In this document: positions 42,899-51,236 of the stretch, in pieces
Layout: every line of letters starts with the position of its first letter
Position numbering within the stretch: the first letter of the stretch is position 1
DNA from: Alphaproteobacteria bacterium
GTDB taxonomy: Bacteria; Pseudomonadota; Alphaproteobacteria; UBA8366
Direction: 5' to 3'
Assembly: GCA_021774335.1 (NCBI GenBank)
Contig: JAJFJD010000020.1
Location: 186,001 to 250,000 of the forward strand
DNA length: 64,000 nt
Translations under genes and position numbers: made by a program
The notes under the pieces: model-generated
Database searches by the model: none
The model's input: the letters and a program-made list of their open reading frames with translations, nothing else
What the model was told of the DNA's origin: nothing

Positions 42899-43507
42899 CT
42901 AATATCCATCCGCTACGAAGGTCTCAGAACCGTCGTCGTAAACTAGGACGGGCTGGCCGTCGCGTATTTCGACCTGCCCCAGACGCCGGGCCGGGCTGCC
43001 TCCGACGACGACACCATCGGGAACATCCTTGTTCACCACGCTGTTTGCCGCGACGACGCATCCGTTTCCGATGGTAACACCGGCGGTTATGACGCACTGG
43101 CTTCCGATGTAGCAGCGATCGCCAATCAAAACGGAGCCGCGCCGCGGGTCGATCGCCCCGCCGGATAGCGCCCAGGCAATCGTGTCATGCGTATAGACAT
43201 GTACCCCGCATGAAATCGAAACGGTGCTGCCGATCCGAATGCTGCCGCCTGCACCATCGAGCACGACATAGGGACCGATCCAGCTTTCCTCTCCGACCGT
43301 GACCGAACCGAAGATTACCGCGCTGTTATAAATGCTCGCCTTCTCACCGAAGCCCAGTTTCCGCGCGCGCTCCCATCGATCGAACATCGCATCCTGGAAT
43401 GGCAAGCTGCGATCGTACTCGTTTCGAAGCCGCGCATCCTCGTCTTCATAGGCTTGCCGGATTCGGTCGCCCCAAGGCTCGGCCGGCACTGGCTTCTCAC
43501 CGGTCAT
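42899..43507 (-). CDS. Left-handed beta-helix acyltransferase
   Basis: A 202-residue hexapeptide-repeat acyltransferase. Repeats start near residue 65 (SAVIFGSVTVGEESWIGPYVVLDG) and run through GDRCYIGSQCVITAGVTIGNGCVVAANSVV to the closing VPDGVVVGGSPARRLG typical of NeuD/LacA/WbbJ-like sugar O- or N-acyltransferases. The His for catalysis is probably in GVHVYTHDTIAW. The first 60 residues form a helical extension. Its ATG overlaps the TAA of hisH by one base (TAATG). Acyl donor and target are unknown. Confidence 0.82.
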   Translation of the reverse strand: MTGEKPVPAEPWGDRIRQAYEDEDARLRNEYDRSLPFQDAMFDRWERARKLGFGEKASIYNSAVIFGSVTVGEESWIGPYVVLDGAGGSIRIGSTVSISCGVHVYTHDTIAWALSGGAIDPRRGSVLIGDRCYIGSQCVITAGVTIGNGCVVAANSVVNKDVPDGVVVGGSPARRLGQVEIRDGQPVLVYDDGSETFVADGY

Positions 43508-44160
43508 TATCCAGTCACTCCTAAAGGAGACCGCACGTGGTCTTGCGCATAGGCAATGAAATTCTCAAAAAGCGCCAGACCAAAACGGTGGCTTTTTTCC
43601 GGATGGAACTGCACGCCGAAAATGTTCCCGCTGCGGATTCCGGCAGCAAACCGACGGCCATGCTCGACGGTGCCACAATAATGTTCCGAAGCATCCGGAA
43701 TGAAATAATAGGAATGGTCGAAGTAGAAGCGAATCTCATCGCCCATCCCGTCATACAGCAGGCAATCGTCGCGATCGCCGATGATGTTCCAACCCATATG
43801 CGGCACCCGAACCCGCGCATCGCCCTCGGCCGATAGTTTCTTCAGATGCCCCGGGATCCAACCCAAACCCGGTTCTTCGCCTTCTTCGCTGGAACTCCCC
43901 ATCAACTGCATACCAAGACACAACCCCAGCACCGGCGTACCCTGCCCCAACACTTTGTCATTCAGCGGTTCGATAAGTCGACGTTCGCGGAATTTCCGCA
44001 CTGCCGAATCGAAACTCCCGACGCCGGGCAGGATCAAAACATCGGCGGCAGCAACGACTACCGGGTCGTCGCTGATCTCACTGTCCGTTTTCAACCGCCG
44101 CAGCATGTTTGCGACGGAACGAACATTGGCGACGCCGCTATTGACGATCACAACTTTCAT
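43507..44160 (-). CDS. hisH: HisH-type glutaminase subunit (HisH2/WbuY)
   Basis: A 217-residue class I glutamine amidotransferase from ATG 44160 (MKVVIVNSGVANVRSV); the longer frame to 44202 runs toward the asparagine synthase gene. The catalytic triad is C81 (VLGLCLGMQLM), H186 and E188 (VQFHPEKSH). It releases ammonia from glutamine for its synthase partner. Since the HisF-like partner here lacks Asp11 and the cluster has an N-acetyl sugar amidotransferase, this is most likely the glan-modification HisH2 paralogue rather than the histidine pathway enzyme. It lies 9 kb upstream of hisF2 in the same operon. Confidence 0.9.
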   Translation of the reverse strand: MKVVIVNSGVANVRSVANMLRRLKTDSEISDDPVVVAAADVLILPGVGSFDSAVRKFRERRLIEPLNDKVLGQGTPVLGLCLGMQLMGSSSEEGEEPGLGWIPGHLKKLSAEGDARVRVPHMGWNIIGDRDDCLLYDGMGDEIRFYFDHSYYFIPDASEHYCGTVEHGRRFAAGIRSGNIFGVQFHPEKSHRFGLALFENFIAYAQDHVRSPLGVTG

Positions 44161-44170
44161 CGCCGCCGCC

Positions 44171-46093
44171 CTAGATTTTTCCCGCCGCCATCGCGACGTC
44201 ACTGGAGCGTTGATTCAAGAATGTCTCGATCCATTCCTCAACGGCCAATAGCGACCAAATCAGGAGGCGGCGGTTTTCGCGCCCTTGCAGGTGGTCCTCG
44301 ACAAGACTGTGCACGGTGGCGCGATCGACGAATTCAAAGATACCGGCATCCTTGCCCATGATCCGTTTGCGCACGTAGTCGATGCTTTCGCCTTTGAACC
44401 AACTCGCATCCGGAGCCGAAAACCCCTGCTTAACACTTTGTGTGATCTCGTCCGGGATGTAGCGCCGCATCGCATCACGCAGCAACAGTTTTCCATCGCG
44501 GGTTTTCTGGAAGTATTTGCGCGTTTTCGGCCCGGGCTCGTTCTCGTTATGCGCAACCACTTCGCCGAGATTCCCAAGCTTCATCTCGACCGGGACCTTC
44601 ATCGCAAAATCGACCAGGTCATTGTCCAGAAACGGCACACGGGATTCGAGACCATGTGCCATCGATAGTTTGTCTTCGACCGTCAACAGGCCGTGCAGGA
44701 ATGTCTTGGCTTCGAAATAGAGCGAGTGATTTACATAGTCCTGCGGCGTCGTCAGCTTGTCGGCATGCGAGGTAAAGACACCGGCGAATATGCCGCGCAA
44801 ATCCACCGCATCGACAGTACCGCCGAGAGGACTGAGAAATTTCTCCAGCACGCCTTCGGGCAATAGCCGTTTCCAGTAGCTGTAGTATTTTCCGACATAG
44901 TGCGGGAAATCGTCATTGACCACGGCGCGGTAGTACCGCCACGGATAGCCGCCGAACAACTCGTCGCCGCCGGCCCCCGCCAACACAACCTTGCAGAAAC
45001 GACTAGAGAGTTTTGCCGCGTAAAAATTCGGATAGCTCTGTCCGACGCGTGGCTCCTCGAGATGCCACGTAAGACGCTGCATGCAGCGCTCCATATCGCC
45101 GGCCTTGAGCACCATCTCATAGTGCTCCGTGCCGATGTGATACGACATGAACTCAGCGCGCTCGCGTTCATCGAACACCAACTCCAGGCCGGATGCCGAA
45201 TGCAGGTCGAACCCGACCGTAAATGTCTTCAGATTCTCCAGGTCGCGGCTGGCGATGGCAGTTATCGAGCCGGAGTCCATGCCGCCGGAGAGATAGCTGC
45301 CGACCTCGACATCGCTGACCAACTGCCGCCCGACGGCTTGGACGAACAATCGGTCGAACTCTTCGAGATACTCTTCCCGGTCGCCCGCACTATCCGGCTG
45401 GACAAACTGGTAGTCCCAATACTGGACCGGGTCTCTCATTCCATCGACGCCATCGGCGCCATCGATAATTTGGAAATGTCCGGCCGGAAAGGTTCTCACA
45501 TTGTTGAAGAGCGTGCGGTCCGTAAAGAAATTCTGGAATGCGAAATACTCGACAAGCCCTGTGGTATCGATGCCGACGGAATATGCCGGGTGTGCCAGGA
45601 ACGCTTTGATTTCCGACGCGAACAAAAGGGTGTTACCGACACGGCATGTGTAAAGCGGCTTTACCCCATATCGATCCCGGGCAAGGAACAGTCGTTTCGT
45701 GTGATTGTCCCAAACCGCGAAGGCGAACATGCCGTTCAGGCGCGCGACCAAGTCTTCGCCCCACTGCACGTATCCCTTGAGCAGCACCTCGGTATCGGAT
45801 CGCGTCCGGAAGGCGACGCCCAGCGTTTCCAACTCTGTGCGCAGTTCTCGGAAATTATAGATTTCGCCGTTGTAAGTGACGACGTATCGATCGTCCTCGG
45901 TCGTCATGGGCTGCCGCGCGGCGGCGCTGAGGTCAATGATGGACAGCCGTCGGTGACCGAAAGCCACCGCACCGCTGGCGAATGCGCCGGCATCATCCGG
46001 GCCGCGGTGGCGCAACAGATCCGCCATGGCATTCACCACAGTTTCCGACGCCGGCGCACCATCGAGGTTCAAGTATCCCGCAATCCCGCACAT
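44171..46093 (-). CDS. asnB: Asparagine synthase (glutamine-hydrolysing) type amidotransferase
   Basis: A 640-residue two-domain enzyme. The N-terminal Ntn glutaminase begins MCGIAGYLNL, with Cys2 the nucleophile after Met removal, and shows HRGPDDAG and HRRLSIIDLS. The C-terminal synthetase holds the PP-loop SYLSGGMDSGSITA near residue 270, and AGAGGDELFGGYPWRY. In O-antigen clusters such proteins (for example WbpS) turn glycan uronic acids into uronamides rather than making free asparagine, which suits the uronic acid pathway here. The gene lies 6 bases downstream of a methyltransferase and 10 bases upstream of hisH. Confidence 0.9.
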   Translation of the reverse strand: MCGIAGYLNLDGAPASETVVNAMADLLRHRGPDDAGAFASGAVAFGHRRLSIIDLSAAARQPMTTEDDRYVVTYNGEIYNFRELRTELETLGVAFRTRSDTEVLLKGYVQWGEDLVARLNGMFAFAVWDNHTKRLFLARDRYGVKPLYTCRVGNTLLFASEIKAFLAHPAYSVGIDTTGLVEYFAFQNFFTDRTLFNNVRTFPAGHFQIIDGADGVDGMRDPVQYWDYQFVQPDSAGDREEYLEEFDRLFVQAVGRQLVSDVEVGSYLSGGMDSGSITAIASRDLENLKTFTVGFDLHSASGLELVFDERERAEFMSYHIGTEHYEMVLKAGDMERCMQRLTWHLEEPRVGQSYPNFYAAKLSSRFCKVVLAGAGGDELFGGYPWRYYRAVVNDDFPHYVGKYYSYWKRLLPEGVLEKFLSPLGGTVDAVDLRGIFAGVFTSHADKLTTPQDYVNHSLYFEAKTFLHGLLTVEDKLSMAHGLESRVPFLDNDLVDFAMKVPVEMKLGNLGEVVAHNENEPGPKTRKYFQKTRDGKLLLRDAMRRYIPDEITQSVKQGFSAPDASWFKGESIDYVRKRIMGKDAGIFEFVDRATVHSLVEDHLQGRENRRLLIWSLLAVEEWIETFLNQRSSDVAMAAGKI

Positions 46094-46099
46094 TGTCGG

Positions 46100-47140
46100 T
46101 TAGCCCTCTATCTTCCGGGCGATCACGGTGATACCCGCGTCTTCGACGCGTTCACGCTCAATTTCCATTCCCGCTTCGTCGCACCACTGGCGGACATCTT
46201 CGGCAGATTGGCGATGCGCGTTGATCGGCGCATACCAATCAAAATTGATGTGGTTCATCTCATCGATTTCCATGTCGGGCCGATAAAAGGCTTTGAAGAC
46301 ATGCCAGTAAAAGAGCCGCTGCAAATTTATCTTGCCCGCGGGGATGCTGAGGAGGTCGATATCCTCCGGCACGTCGACTTCGATATCCAATTCGCCAAGG
46401 CTCTGGCCTAGCCGGCTCAACGGCTCGAGAGATTTCCAGGCCTCTTCCGGCGCCATCGACTGCAGCTTGTCGCGTATATAGTCATCGGTGAACTCACGGA
46501 TTGGGCCTTTTCGGCGATAGACATAGAACATGAACCGCCCGCCGGGTTTTAGCTTCGGTGCGAGCGCCAGCAGAGCATTCTTCGTCGAATCCGTATGATG
46601 CAGAACGCCTTCCGAAAAGATGGCATCCACGCTTTCAGCCGGTATCGGAAGGTTCGTAATATCGGCCTGGATAAACGCCGCATCCCCGAAGCCGCGTTCG
46701 TTGAAGCGAGATTTCGCGACATCAACCGCGGTCGAAATATCCGCCCCTATGTAACGAATTCGGTCCTGGATCGGGCTGAACAATTCCAACGCGGAATATC
46801 CCGCGCCGCACCCAGCATCCAATACTACCGGCTTTCCCGGCACATCCTGCAGGAATGCGAATTTTTCGGGCTGGCCATAGCGCTCGATCAGCCATGCCCG
46901 CATGTGCGCCAGCCCGCTCTCGGACTCATACGTTTCCCGCCGCTGCCATTTGTATCCGAACGTATCGCGGGTCTGAGCCTGCGTATCGGACTCCGTATCG
47001 ACGCCGCGCGGCAATCCGTCACGCATCTCAAGACCGAGCGCCTGCAAACGCGACCCGATTTGGCCGGTCTCGCTTGCGCCGAGCAAGGCCCAAAACCAGG
47101 CGGGGGTGCCGTCAGAGAGATCGGATGGCGGAGACGACAA
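46100..47140 (-). CDS. Class I SAM-dependent methyltransferase
   Basis: About 346 residues from TTG 47140, which has AGAGGA 8 bases upstream in the transcript and overlaps the aminotransferase gene by 29 bases; the frame is open further upstream but only in the shadow of that gene. The N-terminal 100 residues (WQRRETYESESGLAHMRAWLIERYG) precede motif I VVLDAGCGAGYSALEL, then IGADISTAVD, and VDAIFSEGVLHHTDSTKNAL. The C-terminal part (RRLFYWHVFKAFYRPDMEIDE) is shared by methyltransferases in glycan clusters. Substrate unknown. The start is the least certain part. Confidence 0.82.
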   Translation of the reverse strand: MSSPPSDLSDGTPAWFWALLGASETGQIGSRLQALGLEMRDGLPRGVDTESDTQAQTRDTFGYKWQRRETYESESGLAHMRAWLIERYGQPEKFAFLQDVPGKPVVLDAGCGAGYSALELFSPIQDRIRYIGADISTAVDVAKSRFNERGFGDAAFIQADITNLPIPAESVDAIFSEGVLHHTDSTKNALLALAPKLKPGGRFMFYVYRRKGPIREFTDDYIRDKLQSMAPEEAWKSLEPLSRLGQSLGELDIEVDVPEDIDLLSIPAGKINLQRLFYWHVFKAFYRPDMEIDEMNHINFDWYAPINAHRQSAEDVRQWCDEAGMEIERERVEDAGITVIARKIEG

Positions 47141-48254
47141 ACTCGTAATCCTCTTGTGACATTTGGTTATGCAGCGGTAAGGCCATGCTGTTTCGTTCGC
47201 AATCGCGCGCGGCAGGAAAATCGTCGGGTGAGAAACCGTATTTGTCCCGAAAATAGCCGAGCATATGCACCCCATGCGTACCCGGCCGGGTCGCGATTCC
47301 GTTTTCGTGCAAAATCTGCATGATCTCATTCCGCGGCTTCGGCGCCTGCGCCGGGTCGATATAGGTGACATAGGCCTGCCAGGCGTGCTGTCCCGCTTCC
47401 GGACGGGCAGGAGACCGAATCCAGGGAATATCGGCAAAGGCCTCGTCGTAGAATCCGCTCCAACGCTCCCGTTCCGCGATGAATCCGTCCAGTCGCCCAA
47501 GCTGAACGCGCCCGACCGCCCCTTGCAGGTCGCTCATGCGGTAGTTGAAACCCAGCAGGTTGAAATCCGGAAGGATGTATGGCTGCGGCCCGTAATGCCG
47601 CTGCTCCTCGGAGATGGATGCGCCATGATTACGCAATATCTCCGCCTTGGCCGCCAGGTCGTCGTCGGTCGTGGTGAGCATGCCGCCTTCGCCGGTCGTA
47701 ATCGACTTGCGCGGATGGAAGGAAAAAGCCGCGAAATCACCGAACCCGCCCGCCGGCCTTCCCTTGTAGCTGGCGCCCGCGGCGCAGGCGGCATCTTCGA
47801 CCACCGCCACCGTATCCGGCAGAACCGCCCGCAGCCCATCCATGTCGGCACAGAGACCGAAGAGATGGACGGGAATTACGGCCTTCGTTCGCTTGGTAAC
47901 CTTCTGAGCGATCTGACTGACATCGAGATTGAACGTGTCGCGATCCACATCCACGAAGACCGGCGTCGCGCCGCAATACAGAATGACATTCGCCGTCGCG
48001 ACCCATGTGAAGGCCGGCACGATCACTTCATCGCCGGGACCTATATCGAGTGCCGCGAGCGCCAGGTGCAACGCCGTCGTGCAACTCGTCGTCGCAAGGG
48101 CGTGCCCGACTTCGTGGCGCTTTGCGAAATCCTGTTCGAATGCACTGACTTCGGGCCCCTGCGTCAGCCATCCGCTTTCCAACGGACCCCGCAGGGCCTG
48201 CCACTCCTCGTCGCCAAACTTTGGTTTTGCGATGTCTATGCGCCGCCGACTCAT
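47112..48254 (-). CDS. DegT/DnrJ/EryC1/StrS family sugar aminotransferase
   Basis: A 380-residue PLP-dependent sugar aminotransferase with the PLP lysine in FSFHPRKSITTGEGG near residue 180, GDEVIVPAFTWVATANV and VEDAACAAGASYKGR around the cofactor. Its ATG overlaps the stop of the methyltransferase upstream (ATGA). It is similar to the aminotransferase at 37776 and differs from the WbpE-like one at 50070 in the FSFHPRK versus SFFPAKPLG signature. It may act with the epimerase at 49036 on a 4-keto sugar. Confidence 0.9.
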   Translation of the reverse strand: MSRRRIDIAKPKFGDEEWQALRGPLESGWLTQGPEVSAFEQDFAKRHEVGHALATTSCTTALHLALAALDIGPGDEVIVPAFTWVATANVILYCGATPVFVDVDRDTFNLDVSQIAQKVTKRTKAVIPVHLFGLCADMDGLRAVLPDTVAVVEDAACAAGASYKGRPAGGFGDFAAFSFHPRKSITTGEGGMLTTTDDDLAAKAEILRNHGASISEEQRHYGPQPYILPDFNLLGFNYRMSDLQGAVGRVQLGRLDGFIAERERWSGFYDEAFADIPWIRSPARPEAGQHAWQAYVTYIDPAQAPKPRNEIMQILHENGIATRPGTHGVHMLGYFRDKYGFSPDDFPAARDCERNSMALPLHNQMSQEDYEFVVSAIRSL

Positions 48255-49036
48255 GAGCTTGCCGATTCCCTTCGTCCCGATTCATTGAACAACAACACCA
48301 CCCGCATATGCGCAAAGCGGTACAGCCATAACAATGGTGGAAATATCCTGGCGATGGGGTAAATCCAGCGCCCTTTGCCAAGGCTGTATTTCAACAAATG
48401 CACATCGGCGTATTCAAACGATCCGAAATGCCGTTTGAACAGAGCCGCCAATTCGGTCCCAGTCTTATAATTCAGGCTGTCACGGGTGTAGCGAATGTTC
48501 GCCGCCGCCGTTTCCGCGGCACTCATATCTTTCTGATACTCATTCCGTACACCCAGCAGCGCCCAAAATCTAAAATAAGCGTCCGATGTGAAGGCACCGC
48601 CGAACGGGACATGGATGTGGCATTCGATCGGCTGCCATTTCGACGGAAACACATGGAAGCTAAATCCGTCCTGTTTCAGGCAACGCGATAATTCTGAAAA
48701 CGCGGCATCCAGATTCTGGACATGTTCGAGAACCTGGTTCGAATAGATAAAATCGAAGTAGTTATCCGGAAATGGCAACGTAATTCCGTCTTCCGCATCA
48801 CCGAACCGAAACTCCGGTTGCGGACCATCGTCCCGCCGATCCACGTAATCGCGTACATCATAGGCGTGGATGTTTGCATACCCGCGATCCGAAAACCGAT
48901 ACGCGTCCGACCCTGCGCCGCAGCAAAAATCGAGGATCCGGGCGTCCTTGGATAGCGTCAGGCCCGCTGCTCGCACCGCCCTTTCATATACGCTTGCCGG
49001 CGGTTCCTGACTCAATTCCTGCGCCAAGGCGCTCAT
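48251..49036 (-). CDS. Class I SAM-dependent methyltransferase
   Basis: A 261-residue methyltransferase. ATG 49036 overlaps the TGA of the epimerase gene by one base (TGATG), which decides the start over upstream ATG 49090. Motif I is RILDFCCGAGSDAYRFSDRG near residue 35, followed by YDVRDYVD and FDFIYSNQVLEHVQNLDAAF. The last 40 residues hold a hydrophobic stretch (IARIFPPLLWLYRFAH) and a basic end, which may peripherally attach it to the membrane. It probably methylates the growing glycan. Confidence 0.86.
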   Translation of the reverse strand: MSALAQELSQEPPASVYERAVRAAGLTLSKDARILDFCCGAGSDAYRFSDRGYANIHAYDVRDYVDRRDDGPQPEFRFGDAEDGITLPFPDNYFDFIYSNQVLEHVQNLDAAFSELSRCLKQDGFSFHVFPSKWQPIECHIHVPFGGAFTSDAYFRFWALLGVRNEYQKDMSAAETAAANIRYTRDSLNYKTGTELAALFKRHFGSFEYADVHLLKYSLGKGRWIYPIARIFPPLLWLYRFAHMRVVLLFNESGRRESASS

Positions 49037-50028
49037 CACCGCGCTCGCTGTCGCCGCGCCTCGACTTCGGCCATGTGCGAAGCGCGCCACTCGATCAGTT
49101 CCTGTAGCCCCTCTTCAAGATCCTTCTCGGCCACGAAACCGATATCCGCCGTCGCACGGTCCGGACTGCCGATGCGATTGCGTACCAACGTCGCCTGACT
49201 GCGTTCCTGATAGTTGATTGCTTGGTTGCTGCCGGTCAGCCGCAGCAGCATTTCCGCGAGTTCCTTGAGCGAGGTGCGTTTGCCGGTTCCGACATTGTAG
49301 TATTGGGCGGCGACGTCGGCCTTCATCGCGCAAAGATTCGCAAGCCCGCAATCGCCGACATAGACAAAGTCGAACGCTTCACTGCCGTCACCGAAAATCG
49401 TCGGTCCTTCACCGCGATCCAGAGCATCCAGCATCTTCATGATCACCGCGATGTAGGCGCCTTGATAATCCTGGCGCGGCCCGTAGACATTCATGTACCG
49501 CAGCCCGACAACCGGCAGGTCGTAGCGGTAATGAAAAGCGGTTGCCATCGCCTCACCAGCGATCTTCGTCGCGCCGTAGAAGTTCTTGTTGTTGAACGGA
49601 TGATCCTCGGTCATCGGCTCTTCAAGCGCGTCACCGTATACGGACGCCGAGGACGAATAGACCAGCCGGCCGACGTTGTTGGCGACGCAGGCTTCGAGAA
49701 CGTTGAACGTTCCGCCGACATTCACCTCGAACGCCGATCGCGGATACTCATGGCACTGCAGCAGCCACAACGCCGCAAAATGAAAGACGCCATCCGCTCC
49801 CTTCAACGCCGACCCGAGAATATCGGTCTGACAGATATCCCCACCGACATCGTAAATCTTGACGCGCGGATCTTTCAGCGCCGTCGCGATATTCTCCGAC
49901 GTGCCGCGCGCGAAGTTATCGTAGACGACGATCTCGCCGACATCTTCCCGCACCAGCCGGTCGACCGTATGCGACCCGATAAGTCCCGCGCCGCCGATGA
50001 CGAAAAATTTTTTGCCGCGAATGTCCAT
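49036..50028 (-). CDS. NAD-dependent epimerase/dehydratase (UDP-sugar epimerase type)
   Basis: A 330-residue extended SDR, starting at ATG 50028 with MDIRGKKFFVIGGAGLIGSHTVDRL as NAD-binding segment. The catalytic set is YSSSASVYGDA (Ser) and NFYGATKIAGEAM (Tyr-x3-Lys). LRYMNVYGPRQDYQGAY and YNVGTGKRTSLKELAEML match the UDP-glucose 4-epimerase/UDP-GlcNAc epimerase group. Reaction likely a C4 epimerisation or related step on a UDP-sugar. It lies 41 bases downstream of the WbpE-like aminotransferase gene and overlaps the next gene by one base. Confidence 0.88.
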   Translation of the reverse strand: MDIRGKKFFVIGGAGLIGSHTVDRLVREDVGEIVVYDNFARGTSENIATALKDPRVKIYDVGGDICQTDILGSALKGADGVFHFAALWLLQCHEYPRSAFEVNVGGTFNVLEACVANNVGRLVYSSSASVYGDALEEPMTEDHPFNNKNFYGATKIAGEAMATAFHYRYDLPVVGLRYMNVYGPRQDYQGAYIAVIMKMLDALDRGEGPTIFGDGSEAFDFVYVGDCGLANLCAMKADVAAQYYNVGTGKRTSLKELAEMLLRLTGSNQAINYQERSQATLVRNRIGSPDRATADIGFVAEKDLEEGLQELIEWRASHMAEVEARRQRAR

Positions 50029-50069
50029 GTCTCTTTCTTGCCTTTTGCTTTTCGTTTTCGGGTCGAGAC

Positions 50070-51236
50070 CTACAGCCCTTGCCGGACAGCTTCGACAATC
50101 CGGTCTTGGGTCGCCGTGTCGAGATAGGGGTGCATGGGGAGCGAAAACACGCGCTCCGATAACCGGTCGGAAACTGGCGTCCCGCCGGTTGCCGACGGAT
50201 AATCCCGATAGGCCGTCTGACGATGCAGCGGCAACGGATAATAGATTGCCGTCGGAATGCCGGCTTCGCCGAGATGTTTGACCACGTCATCTCGGCGATC
50301 CGTTGTCACCGTGTACTGTGCCCACACGGACGTTGCCCCGGGCATCAATCGAGGAGTTCCCACGATATTTCCGAGTTCGGCGTTGTACCGATCGGCGACA
50401 CGCTGGCGCGCCTCGATCTCGTCCTCGAAAATCGACAGTTTCTGTAGCAGGACCGCCGCCTGCATGGTGTCCAATCGACCGTTCAAACCGATGCGTTGAT
50501 TGTCGTATTTGTCGGTGCCCTTGCCGTGCGCCCGCAAACTGTCCAACACCTGAGCCATGGATTGGTCGTCGGTGAGAACCGCCCCGCCATCGCCATAACA
50601 ACCAAGCGGCTTGGCCGGGAAAAAGCTAATCGCTGTGGCATCACCAAATGTACCGACACGACGACCATCGAGAGATGCGCCAAAACTCTGCGCGGCGTCC
50701 GCCAGAAGCTTCACATCGTGATCCCGGGCGATCTGCGTGATTTTCACGTAATCCGCCGGTTGTCCGAAAAGATCGACTGCAACGATCACCTTTGGCTGAA
50801 GCGATGCAGCCTTTGCCGTTTCGACGGCCGCGACGACGCTCTCCGGATCGATATTGAAGCTATCCTCCAACACGTCGCAGAAGATTGGCGTCGCCCCCAG
50901 AAAGGCGACAACCTCGGCGGTGGCCGCGAAGGTGAATGTGGGCAGGATAACGGCATCACCGGGCCCGACGCCCCAGGCCATCAACGCCAACAGGAGAGCA
51001 TCGGTCCCGCTTGAACAGGTAACCGCATGTGACACGCCGGCAAAGGCCGCCAACTCGCCTTCAAGCTCCCGGACTTCCGGGCCCATAATGTACTTGCCGT
51101 GGTCGACGACCCGTATCACGGCGTCATCGATGCGCGCGCCGAGCCGGCGGCGTTGCGCCTTCAAGTCGATGAACGGGATCGGTCCAGCCGATGGATCGTC
51201 CGACAGTTTCGCCGCACTGATTTCGCTCTTCGTCAT
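50070..51236 (-). CDS. DegT family aminotransferase, WbpE-like
   Basis: A 388-residue PLP enzyme from ATG 51236, which overlaps the TGA of the fused oxidoreductase gene (ATGA). [18 protein letters not shown] at the N terminus and [21 protein letters not shown] around the PLP lysine are the WbpE/WlbC signatures of enzymes that transaminate UDP-3-keto-GlcNAcA to the 3-amino sugar. [15 protein letters not shown] supplies the cofactor Asp. WbpB oxidation in that pathway regenerates NAD with 2-oxoglutarate and glutamate supplies the amine, and here WbpB and WbpE homologues are adjacent and overlapping. Strongest functional call among the four aminotransferases. Confidence 0.91.
   Translation of the reverse strand: MTKSEISAAKLSDDPSAGPIPFIDLKAQRRRLGARIDDAVIRVVDHGKYIMGPEVRELEGELAAFAGVSHAVTCSSGTDALLLALMAWGVGPGDAVILPTFTFAATAEVVAFLGATPIFCDVLEDSFNIDPESVVAAVETAKAASLQPKVIVAVDLFGQPADYVKITQIARDHDVKLLADAAQSFGASLDGRRVGTFGDATAISFFPAKPLGCYGDGGAVLTDDQSMAQVLDSLRAHGKGTDKYDNQRIGLNGRLDTMQAAVLLQKLSIFEDEIEARQRVADRYNAELGNIVGTPRLMPGATSVWAQYTVTTDRRDDVVKHLGEAGIPTAIYYPLPLHRQTAYRDYPSATGGTPVSDRLSERVFSLPMHPYLDTATQDRIVEAVRQGL

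Noticed and set aside
33506..44160. HisF and HisH as histidine biosynthesis genes
   Set aside because: They lie apart from each other among glycan genes, no other his genes occur, and HisF-like Asp11 is Leu.
44900..46411. Plus-strand open frame of 503 codons
   Set aside because: It is antisense to the asparagine synthase and methyltransferase genes, a common effect of high GC codon use.
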